Below are positions 1 through 7,083 of a stretch of 45,689 nt of DNA, in pieces (the stretch's first letter is position 1; the number at the start of each line of letters is the position of its first letter). Location: assembly GCA_003241785.1 (NCBI GenBank), contig QFPW01000025.1:1-45689 (forward strand), given 5' to 3'. Source of the DNA: Rhodovulum sulfidophilum (lineage in GTDB: Bacteria; Pseudomonadota; Alphaproteobacteria; Rhodobacterales; Rhodobacteraceae). The translations under genes were made by a program, and so were the position numbers. The notes under the pieces are model-generated. The model ran no database searches. It was not told the origin of the DNA and was given only the letters and a program-made list of their open reading frames with translations.

Positions 1-141
1 GATCGCCTCCTCCACCGCGATCTCGTCGAACGGGTTCATGCTCATCTTCACATTGGCCAGATCAACGCCCGACCCGTCCGCCTTCACCCGAACCTTCACG
101 TTGTAGTCGATAACCCGCTTGACGGGCACCAAGATCTTCAT
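1..141 (-). CDS. etfB: Electron transfer flavoprotein beta subunit, N-terminal part (runs off the window)
   Basis: The first 47 residues begin MKILVPVKRVIDYNVKVRVK and continue to NPFDEIAVEEAI, the highly conserved start of EtfB. ETF is the soluble FAD/AMP heterodimer that takes electrons from acyl-CoA dehydrogenases and passes them to ETF:quinone oxidoreductase. The ATG shares ATGA with the stop of the preceding isomerase gene, and AAGGAGA lies about 11 bases before it, so it is probably translationally coupled as the last visible gene of the GMC oxidoreductase operon. An ETF in this operon fits the acyl-CoA dehydrogenases encoded nearby. The rest of etfB, and presumably etfA, lies outside the window. 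Confidence 0.93.
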   Translation of the reverse strand, partial: MKILVPVKRVIDYNVKVRVKADGSGVDLANVKMSMNPFDEIAVEEAI

Positions 142-1019
142 TCCCGGAGGTCTCCTTCCGTTTCCGGCCAGCCGGCCGGCTTCCAAATCTCCCCGGCGAG
201 CACGGCGCGCGCGCAATCGAGCGCGACACGGGCGCGCCGCTCGAGGCTCACGCGTCCGTCGAGCCGCGTCATCGGGATCTCGAGCGCGAGCGGCAGCTCC
301 GCGGGGAGAGCGGCGAGATAGGCGCCGAGCGCCAGGTCGCCCTGCCCCGGCGGCAGGCGGTTGCGCGCCGAATGATCGATCATCGTCTCGAGGTCGGCCG
401 GGGCCGGCGGCGCGTCGCAGAGATGGAGGACCCGCAGCAGTCCGGGGTCGAGCGCCGCCAGCTCCGCCGGCGTGACGCCCATCCGGTCGACATGCAGCGC
501 GTCGAGCACCAGCCGCGCGCCAAAGCCCCGCCCCGCCGCGACGACGGCGAGCGCCTCGGCCAGCGATCCCGCCGCCCGGTGGGCGATGGGCTCGAACCCC
601 ACGGCGACGCCATGGGACGCGGCCGCCTCGCAGAGCGCCGCGAACCGCTCGCCGATCTCGGCGAGCCCCGTCCCGTCGCTCGGGCCGCCTCTCGGGCCTC
701 CGACCGCGATGAGATCCGGGGCCGGCCCCGCGCCGCCGAGCGCCGCGGCCGTCTCGAGGACCGCCGCCCCGACCGGCGCGCCCGCCTCGGCGAGAACCCG
801 TGCCTCGACCTCGGTCACCGCGAGTCCGCGCGCCGCCAGCTCCGCCAGGAAACGCCGCCTGAGCGCCGGCTCGGTCACCAGCGGCGAGACCGGCGCCCCC
901 GTCGCGGGATCGCAGAGCCGCAGGCCGAGGCCGTCGTATCCGGCCTCGGCGGCGATGCGCAGCGCCTCGAACGGATCCGCGGCCGGCGCGGTCAGGTAGG
1001 ACATCGAGATCGACCGCAT
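138..1019 (-). CDS. Sugar phosphate isomerase/epimerase family TIM-barrel protein
   Basis: This 293-residue protein has the fold pattern of the xylose isomerase-like / AP endonuclease 2 family. Near the N-terminus is AAEAGYDGLGLRL, in the middle VAVGFEPIAHRAAGS and LVLDALHVDRMG, and late in the chain LALEIPMTRLDG, which supply the usual acidic and histidine metal ligands on strand ends. The start is the ATG at 1019, preceded by GAGGAGG; a GTG 15 bases upstream would overlap this ribosome site. The stop overlaps etfB. A distant paralogue is encoded at 22457-23314. Substrate is unknown. Because both copies sit in acyl-CoA degradation operons, a role on a steroid-derived intermediate is more likely than sugar metabolism, but that is inference. 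Confidence 0.8.
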   Translation of the reverse strand: MRSISMSYLTAPAADPFEALRIAAEAGYDGLGLRLCDPATGAPVSPLVTEPALRRRFLAELAARGLAVTEVEARVLAEAGAPVGAAVLETAAALGGAGPAPDLIAVGGPRGGPSDGTGLAEIGERFAALCEAAASHGVAVGFEPIAHRAAGSLAEALAVVAAGRGFGARLVLDALHVDRMGVTPAELAALDPGLLRVLHLCDAPPAPADLETMIDHSARNRLPPGQGDLALGAYLAALPAELPLALEIPMTRLDGRVSLERRARVALDCARAVLAGEIWKPAGWPETEGDLRE

Positions 1020-1059
1020 CGGTCCTCCTCTCACGCGGCGGCGCCCCGGGCCCGCCGCG

Positions 1060-2010
1060 TCATTCGGTCAGCTTCAGCGCGTCGATCTCGGCGAGCTCCT
1101 CCGCCGTCAGGCGCCAGTCGCTGGCGGCCGCGTTGGCGCGGACCTGCTCGGGACTCGTCGCCCCGGCGATCACGCTCGCCACGAGCGGCTGGGCTAGCAG
1201 CCAGGCGAAGGCGAGCTCGAGCATCGTGCGGCCGCGCGCCTCGGCGAAGGCGATCAGCCGCTCGATCTTGTCGAGCCGTTCCTCCGTGAGCCCGCCCTTG
1301 AAATAGGACAGGTCCATGCGCGTCCCCTTGGGCAATTCCGCGCCCTTGCGGTACTTGCCGGTGAGAAGTCCGCTCGCGAGCGGGAAATACGGCAGGAAGC
1401 TCATGCCCGTGCTCCGCAGCGCCGGGAACAGGCTCTGCTCGACGTCGCGCGAGAGCAGGTTGTATTCCGCCTGCGTCGAGAGGAGCCGCGGCAGCCCCTC
1501 GGTGCGCGATATCCAGGCCGCGTCGACGAGCTGCCAGGCCGGGAAGTTGGAGCAGCCGACGTAGCGCACCTTGCCCTGGCGCACGAGATCCTCGAGCGCG
1601 CGCAGCGTCTCCTCCCGCGGGGTCTGGGGATCGGGGAAGTGATACTGGTAGAGGTCGATCCAGTCCGTGCGCAGCCGCGCGAGGCTCGCCTCGACGGCCC
1701 GCATGATGTAGCGCCGCGATCCGTCGTAGCGCGCCGACTTCTCGCGATTCATCGGCGAGGCGAACTTGGTCGCGAGGATCACGTCCTGGCGCCGCGCCCC
1801 GAGCACTTCGCCGAGGACCTTCTCGGAGCCGCCGTCCGCGCCATAGGAATCGGCCGTGTCGAGGAAGGTGATCCCCGAGTCGAGCGCGGCGTCGATCACG
1901 GAGCGCGCGCGGGCGATGTCCATGCCGGCGATCATGCCGCCGAAGTTGTTGCAGCCGAGGCCGATGGCCGAGACGAGCAGGCCCGATTGGCCCAGGGGAC
2001 GGTGTTCCAT
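1060..2010 (-). CDS. Aldo/keto reductase
   Basis: This 316-residue protein is a full-length NADPH-dependent aldo/keto reductase. The N-terminus is MEHRPLGQSGLLVSAIGLGC. The catalytic tetrad is recognisable: Asp and Tyr in FLDTADSYG, Lys in ILATKF, His in LYQYHF. GCSNFPAWQLVDA and the late ASVIAGATSPEQV segment are the usual cofactor-binding parts. AAGGAG lies 7 bases before the ATG at 2010. It follows the GMC oxidoreductase gene by 29 bases in the same operon. Family members reduce carbonyls or oxidise alcohols; a hydroxysteroid oxidoreductase role would fit the neighbourhood but cannot be read from the sequence. Confidence 0.88.
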   Translation of the reverse strand: MEHRPLGQSGLLVSAIGLGCNNFGGMIAGMDIARARSVIDAALDSGITFLDTADSYGADGGSEKVLGEVLGARRQDVILATKFASPMNREKSARYDGSRRYIMRAVEASLARLRTDWIDLYQYHFPDPQTPREETLRALEDLVRQGKVRYVGCSNFPAWQLVDAAWISRTEGLPRLLSTQAEYNLLSRDVEQSLFPALRSTGMSFLPYFPLASGLLTGKYRKGAELPKGTRMDLSYFKGGLTEERLDKIERLIAFAEARGRTMLELAFAWLLAQPLVASVIAGATSPEQVRANAAASDWRLTAEELAEIDALKLTE

Positions 2011-2039
2011 GTCAGAGCTCCTTGCTGTCGTCGCGGGGA

Positions 2040-3638
2040 TCATTCCCCGAGCATCATCGCGGCCGCGCGCTCCGCGACCATCACGGTCGCGGCGAAGGTA
2101 TTGCCGTTGATGATCCGCGGCATGACCGAGGCGTCGACCACCCGAAGGCCCTCGACGCCCCGCACGCGCAGGTCCGGGCCGACGACCGCGGCCTCGTCGG
2201 GGCCCATGCGGCAGGTGCCCACCGCGTGGAAATGCGTGGTCGCCGTGGCGCGGATGTCGGCCACGAGCTCGGCCGGCGTCGCGGGGGCCGCCGCCGGCTG
2301 GAGCTCGGCCTCGATCACCCGCGCGAGCGGCCCGTCGAGAACCATCTCGCGCAGATGCGCGACCGCGGCGGCCAGATCGTCCATGTCGCGCGGATCGCCG
2401 AAATAGTCCGGATGGATCGCCGGCCAGGCCTCGGGGTCGGCCGAGACGAGGCGCACCCGGCCGGTCGACCGCGGGATCCCCTGATTGACGAGCAGGGTGA
2501 AGCCGTGGCGCCGGGGCAGGATGCCGAGCACGCCCGGCTTGCGGCGGATGACGAGCGCCGGAGCGAGGCAAACCTGCGCCAGGCCGTGGTCGCCCGCCCC
2601 CGTGCGGAAAATGCCGGCGGTGGGGAACAGCCCCCGCGCGAGGGGGCCGCCGCGGCGGATCAGATAGTCGAGCCCCGCGCGCGCGGCGCCGACCGGGCGC
2701 ACGTGGACATAGGCGGTCACGGGCGCCGAACAGGCGAACATGAGCTTGTAGCACGGGTGGTTCTGCAGGTTCGCCCCCACCCCGGGCAGATCCGCCGCCA
2801 CCGCGATGCCCAGACCGCGCAGGTCGGCGGCGGGGCCGAGGCCCGATCGCATCAGCAGCGCGGGCGAGTTCACCGCGCCGGCGCTGACGATCACCTCGCG
2901 CTCGACCGCGATCTCGCGCGGACCGTCCTTGCCCCGGACGAGGACACCCGTGGCGCGCCCGGCCCGGAGGATCAGCCGCGCCGCGGTGGCGCCGGTCAGG
3001 ACGGTGATCCCGCCCGCGGCGCGCGCCGGGCGCAGATAGGCCGTGGCCGGACTGCTCCGCCGGCCCCGGCGCAGGGTCATGTCGCAATGGCCGAAGGCAT
3101 CCTCGGACGGGCGGTTGAGATCGTCGGTCACGCCGTGCCCGGCGGCCGCCGCCGCCTCGAGGAACAGATCGCAGATCGGGGCGGTCGCCACGCCCTCGCT
3201 AACCTGGAGCGGTCCGTCGCCGCCATGCAGGTCGCTCGCGCCGCGCTCGTTCGTCTCGGCCCGGCGAAAGGCGGCGAGCGCCTCGGCATAGCCCCAGCCG
3301 GGGTTGCCGAGGTCACGCCAGTGGTCGAAATCGGCGGGCTGGCCGCGCAGATACATCATGCCGTTGATCGAGCCCGAACCGCCGAGCACCCGCCCCTGCG
3401 CCCAATAGAGGTCGCGTCCGTCGAGCGCGGGCACCGGTTCGGTCTGGTAGTTCCAGTTGAGCCCGGGCGCGGTTCCGGTCACGACATTCGCGCCGGGAAC
3501 ACCGATCAGCGGATCGCGGTCGGGGCCGCCGGCCTCGATCAGCGCGACCCGCGCGCCCGCGCCCGCCAGCCGCGCCGCCATGACGCAGCCCGCCGCGCCC
3601 GCGCCGATCACGGCGTAATCGTATCCCTCGTGTCGCAT
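2040..3638 (-). CDS. GMC-family FAD oxidoreductase (choline dehydrogenase-like)
   Basis: This 532-residue protein starts with the FAD-binding YDYAVIGAGAAGCVMAARLA. It has the GMC signatures GRVLGGSGSINGMMYLRG and GAVNSPALLMRSGLGP. At the C-terminus HFHAVGTCRMG carries the catalytic His, and INGNTFAATVMVAERAA the partner Asn. These enzymes oxidise primary or secondary alcohols, passing electrons to a quinone, ETF or oxygen. The ATG at 3638 is preferred: GGTGGA lies 6 bases upstream, whereas the in-frame ATG two codons earlier is too close to it. It is the first gene of a four-gene operon ending in etfB, and operator site A lies 50 bp upstream. Steroid or side-chain alcohol oxidation is plausible but unproven. 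Confidence 0.9.
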   Translation of the reverse strand: MRHEGYDYAVIGAGAAGCVMAARLAGAGARVALIEAGGPDRDPLIGVPGANVVTGTAPGLNWNYQTEPVPALDGRDLYWAQGRVLGGSGSINGMMYLRGQPADFDHWRDLGNPGWGYAEALAAFRRAETNERGASDLHGGDGPLQVSEGVATAPICDLFLEAAAAAGHGVTDDLNRPSEDAFGHCDMTLRRGRRSSPATAYLRPARAAGGITVLTGATAARLILRAGRATGVLVRGKDGPREIAVEREVIVSAGAVNSPALLMRSGLGPAADLRGLGIAVAADLPGVGANLQNHPCYKLMFACSAPVTAYVHVRPVGAARAGLDYLIRRGGPLARGLFPTAGIFRTGAGDHGLAQVCLAPALVIRRKPGVLGILPRRHGFTLLVNQGIPRSTGRVRLVSADPEAWPAIHPDYFGDPRDMDDLAAAVAHLREMVLDGPLARVIEAELQPAAAPATPAELVADIRATATTHFHAVGTCRMGPDEAAVVGPDLRVRGVEGLRVVDASVMPRIINGNTFAATVMVAERAAAMMLGE

Positions 3639-3687
3639 GCCCATTCCACCCGAACGCGCCGCATGCTTCCCCGAGCCATCGCGACGC

Positions 3688-3708
3688 GGCATCGTCCGAA
3701 CGGATCAT
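3688..3708 (+). promoter_or_regulatory. Regulon operator site A (GGCATC-GTCC-GAAC-GGAT)
   Basis: This copy reads GGCATC GTCC GAAC GGAT C and lies between the divergent GMC oxidoreductase and LysR genes, 50 bp before the former start. It matches the dyad GTCY-N4-RGAC with one mismatch in the distal arm. It adjoins a near-perfect palindrome at 3701-3716 (CGGATCATATGGTCCG). Confidence 0.75.
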
Positions 3709-3716
3709 ATGGTCCG
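3701..3716. promoter_or_regulatory. Near-palindrome in the LysR/GMC divergent promoter
   Basis: CGGATCATATGGTCCG is symmetrical apart from one base-pair position per arm. It overlaps the distal arm of operator site A and lies 45 bp before the LysR start, a usual place for LysR autoregulation. Which protein binds is not shown. Confidence 0.4.
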
Positions 3717-3739
3717 TATCCGCTTCGCCGTCTTATGCT

Positions 3740-3754
3740 GTCGGGAAAGAACGG
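3740..3754 (+). promoter_or_regulatory. 15-base element shared with 11036-11050, upstream of the LysR gene
   Basis: GTCGGGAAAGAACGG occurs exactly here and at 11036-11050. Both copies lie just before a plus-strand gene and about 50 bases after a regulon operator. TATGCT at 3734-3739 could be a -10 box, which would place this element at the transcription start or 5' leader. Confidence 0.45.
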
Positions 3755-3760
3755 GGAACC

Positions 3761-4714
3761 ATGACCGACGAGAAGCTCCCGAACCGGCACGCGCTGCGCC
3801 TGCAGCTCATCCTGCGCAACCTGCCGCATATCCTCGCGGCCGAGCGCGCGGGCAGCCTGCATCGCGCCGGCGAGCGGCTCGGGATCGCGCAATCGGCGCT
3901 GTCCCGCCGCCTCGCCGAGGTCGAGGGCGAGCTCGGCGGCCCGATCTTCGAACGCTCGGCGGCCGGCGTGTCCCCGACCGAGCCGGGCGCGGCCTTCTGC
4001 CGCGAGGCCGCGCAGATCATGGCCGATCTCGAGCGCGCGATCCGGCGCTTCGAGCTCAACCGGATGGAAGGCCGGATGACGCTGCGCATCGGGTTCAACA
4101 GCGCGGCGATGATGTTTCCCGCCATGGCCGCCGCCCTGCGCGACTTCCGCCAGACCCATCCCCGCTGCGACCTGCGGCTCGCCTCCCACCTCTCCGAGGC
4201 GCAGTATCGCGCGGTCGAGGCGGGTGAACTCGACGTCGGCGTCGCCTTCCTTCTCGGCGACGGGCTTCCCTTCGCGATCCAGCCGCTGGCCGAGGACCGG
4301 ATCGTGCTGGCCCTCCCGTCCGATCACGCCCTCGCGGCGCGCCCGCTGCTGTCGATCGGCGATCTCGACGGCGCGCCGCTCATCTCGATCCAGCGCGAGA
4401 CCTCCGGCCGCCTCGCGGAGGAGGTGGGGTCGCGCCTGGACGCCGCGGGCGTCCGTCCGCGGGAGGTGATGGAGGCGGGCAGCAGCGAGGCGACGCTGAA
4501 CCTCGTCGCGGCCGGGCTGGGGCTCGCCTTCGTCAACCGCTCGCAGGGCGGGCGGCTGCCGCCGAACGTGGTGCTGCGCGACCTGGAGGGGTTCGATCTT
4601 CCGCTGCCGGTCGCGGCCTTCTGGATGCCGGCGGCGGAGACGCCGCTCATCGCGGCCTTCGCGGCGGCGCTCGCCGAGGCCTTCCAGATGCTCAACGCCC
4701 ACGCGATGCCGTAG
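3761..4714 (+). CDS. LysR-family transcriptional regulator
   Basis: This 317-residue protein has an N-terminal winged helix-turn-helix (about residues 25-75; GSLHRAGERLGIAQSALSRR then PIFERSAAGVSPTEPG) and a C-terminal periplasmic-binding-like effector domain beginning near MTLRIGFNSAAMMFPAMAA. The gene is divergent from the GMC oxidoreductase operon and 82 bases before the LLM monooxygenase gene, so it may control either or both. Translation starts at an ATG with GGGGA just upstream. LysR proteins usually activate a divergent or downstream operon in response to a small pathway molecule; the effector here is unknown. Confidence 0.92.
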   Translation: MTDEKLPNRHALRLQLILRNLPHILAAERAGSLHRAGERLGIAQSALSRRLAEVEGELGGPIFERSAAGVSPTEPGAAFCREAAQIMADLERAIRRFELNRMEGRMTLRIGFNSAAMMFPAMAAALRDFRQTHPRCDLRLASHLSEAQYRAVEAGELDVGVAFLLGDGLPFAIQPLAEDRIVLALPSDHALAARPLLSIGDLDGAPLISIQRETSGRLAEEVGSRLDAAGVRPREVMEAGSSEATLNLVAAGLGLAFVNRSQGGRLPPNVVLRDLEGFDLPLPVAAFWMPAAETPLIAAFAAALAEAFQMLNAHAMP

Positions 4715-4743
4715 CGAGATCACCCGGCCGCAATTGGGAATTG

Positions 4744-4761
4744 GCGCCGCTCCGGCGGCGC
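4744..4761. terminator. GC-rich hairpin between the LysR and LLM monooxygenase genes
   Basis: GCGCCGC-TCCG-GCGGCGC forms a 7-bp stem with a 4-base loop. No T run follows, so it may be only a weak or attenuating terminator. It lies 35 bases before the next start codon. Confidence 0.3.
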
Positions 4762-4796
4762 GACGTACATCTTCCTCAAACACGGGAGGAGATGAC

Positions 4797-6164
4797 ATGC
4801 CAGAACCGAGACAGATCCGACTGAACGCGCTCGACCAGTGCACGCCGAGCTTCCTCGCCTTCGGCCTCTGGGCGCATGAACGGGACCGCGCGCTCGACTA
4901 CACCAAGCTCGGCTACTGGCTCGACTACGCCCGCCTGCTCGAGCGCGGAAAGTTCGACGCGCTGTTTCTCGCCGATATCATCGGCGTGCCGGACGTGTTC
5001 GAGGGCGGCCCCGACGCCGCCTTTCGCGCGGGGGCGCTCGCGCCCTCGCTCGACCCCTCGGCGATCGTCGCCGCGATGGCCACCGTGACGCGGAACCTCG
5101 GCTTCGCGATCACCGGCAGCGCCAGCTACGAGGTGCCCTATCTCTTCGCGCGCCGCATGGCCACGCTCGACCATCTGACGGAAGGCCGTCTCGGCTGGAA
5201 CATCGTGACCGGCTTTCTCAACAGCGGCGCGCGCGCCATGGGCGAGGCGGGGCTCGGCGCGCATGACGCGCGCTACGACGCCGCGGACAGCTTCGTCGAC
5301 GTCGTGACCGCGCTCTGGGACAAGTCCTGGGCCCCCGGCGCGGTGCTGCGCGACAAGGCGACGGGGCGGTTCGCCGACCCCTCGAAGATCGCGATCATCG
5401 AGCGCGACGGCCCCCATCACCGGATCCACGCCGCCGGCCCGACCGAACCCTCGCCGCAGCGGGTGCCGGTGCTGTTCCAGGCCGGCGGATCGCCGCGCGG
5501 GCGGGACTTCGCCGCCACCCACGCCGAGGGGATCTTCGTCAACGGCCCGAAACTGCCGCTCGTCGCCGAGCAGGTGACGGACATCCGCGCCCGCGCGGCG
5601 GCGTTCGGCCGCGACCCCCGCGCGATCCGCTTCTTCGCCGGCGCCTCGATCATCGTCGCCGAGACCCGGTCGCTGGCCGAGGCGCGGGCGCGCGACTATC
5701 AGCGGATGGCGAGCGTCGAGGGGATGCTCGCGCAGCTCTCGGCCGCGCTCGGCATCGATCTCGCGCGCTATCCGCTCGACGAGCCCATCCGCTACGAGGA
5801 GACCGACGCCGCCCGCTCCCAGCTCGAGATGCTGACGCGCAAGGGGCAGGTCACCATCCGGCAGATGGCCGAGAGCATGATCCTGAGCGGCCGGAACGTG
5901 ACGCTGATCGGCACGCCGTCGGAGATCGCCGACACGATGACCGAATGGGTCGAGCAGGGCGACGTCGACGGCTTCAACGTCGCGCGCATTCTCGCGCACG
6001 AGACGATGGAGGCGGTCGTCGACCTGCTGGTGCCCGAGCTGCAGCGGCGCGGCCTGTTCAAGGAGGATTACGCGCCCGGCACGCTGCGCGAGAAGCTGCG
6101 CTCCGACCCGCCGGAGGGTCCGGCCGCGCGCGAGGCCGCCCCGAGGGTCGCCGCCCCGGCCTGA
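4797..6164 (+). CDS. LLM-class FMN-dependent monooxygenase (NtaA/SnaA/DszA type)
   Basis: This 455-residue protein is a class C flavin monooxygenase of the bacterial luciferase superfamily. Typical segments are the start QIRLNALDQCTPSFLAFGLW, GKFDALFLADIIGV, RRMATLDHLTEGRLGWNIVTG, PVLFQAGGSPRGRDFAATHAEGIF with commas of variation, and ALIGTPSEIAD-like LIGTPSEIADTMTEW. Such enzymes use FMNH2 supplied by a separate reductase, encoded next. GGGAGGAG sits 7 bases before the ATG. Relatives act on nitrilotriacetate, dibenzothiophene sulfone and streptogramin precursors; a Baeyer-Villiger or hydroxylation step in this pathway is possible. It is not related to the HsaA monooxygenase of classical steroid degradation. 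Confidence 0.88.
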   Translation: MPEPRQIRLNALDQCTPSFLAFGLWAHERDRALDYTKLGYWLDYARLLERGKFDALFLADIIGVPDVFEGGPDAAFRAGALAPSLDPSAIVAAMATVTRNLGFAITGSASYEVPYLFARRMATLDHLTEGRLGWNIVTGFLNSGARAMGEAGLGAHDARYDAADSFVDVVTALWDKSWAPGAVLRDKATGRFADPSKIAIIERDGPHHRIHAAGPTEPSPQRVPVLFQAGGSPRGRDFAATHAEGIFVNGPKLPLVAEQVTDIRARAAAFGRDPRAIRFFAGASIIVAETRSLAEARARDYQRMASVEGMLAQLSAALGIDLARYPLDEPIRYEETDAARSQLEMLTRKGQVTIRQMAESMILSGRNVTLIGTPSEIADTMTEWVEQGDVDGFNVARILAHETMEAVVDLLVPELQRRGLFKEDYAPGTLREKLRSDPPEGPAAREAAPRVAAPA

Positions 6165-6241
6165 GCGCGCGCGAAACCGCGACCGACGACCCGGATACCA
6201 CCAAAACCGAGCGGGAAATCCCCGCCGAGGGAGGAAAAACG

Positions 6242-6733
6242 ATGGACCATACCGATTCCCAGATCGCGGACGGAATGCGCTTCGCCATGCGGCGGCTCGC
6301 GCAGTCGGTGACGGTGATCTCCGCGCGCCACGAATCCGGCCGCGTCGCGATGGCCGCCACCGCGGTGAACAGCCTCAGCCTCGATCCGCCCTCGATGCTG
6401 GTGGTGGTCAACCGCCAGGCATCGCTCTTCACCGCCCTGCGCGCCGGCGCGCGATTCTGCATCAACGTGCTGACCCGCGACCAGCAGCCGGTCGCGGAAC
6501 ACTGCGGCGGCGGGTCGCGCGGCGAGGACCGGTTCGCGATCGGCGCGTGGGAGGAGCAGGACGGCGTTCCCTGCCTGCGCGACGCGCAGGCCCGGATCCA
6601 CTGCGTGCAGGACGGGTACATGACCTACGGCACCCACGGGGTCTTCATCGGCCGCGTCACCGGCACGCAGGTTTCGAACGCCGTCGTCCCGCTCATCTAC
6701 GCCGATGGCCGCTACCACGGTCTCGCGAACTGA
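6242..6733 (+). CDS. Flavin reductase (HpaC/NtaB-like)
   Basis: This 163-residue protein has the flavin reductase domain of two-component monooxygenases: MRRLAQSVTVISARHESGR, MAATAVNSLSLDPPSMLVVVNR, RFCINVLTRDQQPVAEHCGG and the C-terminal PLIYADGRYHGL. It would reduce FMN with NAD(P)H and feed the LLM monooxygenase encoded 77 bases upstream. GGGAGG lies just ahead of the ATG at 6242. The pairing and spacing make a two-gene unit likely, possibly together with the LysR gene. Confidence 0.92.
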   Translation: MDHTDSQIADGMRFAMRRLAQSVTVISARHESGRVAMAATAVNSLSLDPPSMLVVVNRQASLFTALRAGARFCINVLTRDQQPVAEHCGGGSRGEDRFAIGAWEEQDGVPCLRDAQARIHCVQDGYMTYGTHGVFIGRVTGTQVSNAVVPLIYADGRYHGLAN

Positions 6734-7083
6734 CCGACGCCCGGCTGGCCAGCGCGCGGCGCGCGGACGGCCGGAGACGATCCGGCGGCGAACCGGCCGC
6801 CGGCGACGCCGCCACGTGACCGCCGGGACCCGACGCGGACTTCCCGCGCGGCGCCCGGCGCTTCCGCGCGTGCCTCCCTCGGCGCGGATACCTGATGATC
6901 GCGTAGCAAAATAGATCTCCGTCAACGCATATCGTTGACGTCACCGCCATCCGACTGCGAAAGTGCTTCGGCGCCACGGAAAGTCCGCGGACCTCGCGGG
7001 CGCGGATCACCGGGCGGCGAGCCGTGGATACCGGCAGCCGGCGCGATCGAACCAGAACAACAAACAAACAGGGAGGATATGGC
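6734..7083. other. 350-base intergenic region before the Fe-S flavoprotein reductase
   Basis: No convincing coding sequence was found here. The stretch is GC-rich in its first 160 bases. It then has an AT-richer patch (TGATGATCGCGTAGCAAAATAGAT, broken here as TGATGATCGCG then TAGCAAAATAGAT) followed by a strong palindrome at 6920-6940. GGGAGGA at 7071-7077 serves the next gene. The regulon dyad seen elsewhere is absent. Confidence 0.7.
6920..6940. promoter_or_regulatory. Perfect inverted repeat CGTCAACG-N5-CGTTGACG, probable operator
   Basis: Two 8-bp arms are exactly complementary around a CATAT centre. The site lies 143 bases before the start of the Fe-S flavoprotein reductase gene, in its only upstream region. 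The half-site CGTTGACG recurs at 24695-24702 in front of the LuxR-type regulator gene, suggesting a shared regulator. Confidence 0.6.

Noticed and set aside
4797..6733. HsaA/HsaB steroid monooxygenase pair
   Set aside because: HsaA belongs to the acyl-CoA dehydrogenase-like class D flavin monooxygenases; this protein is clearly of the luciferase/NtaA class.
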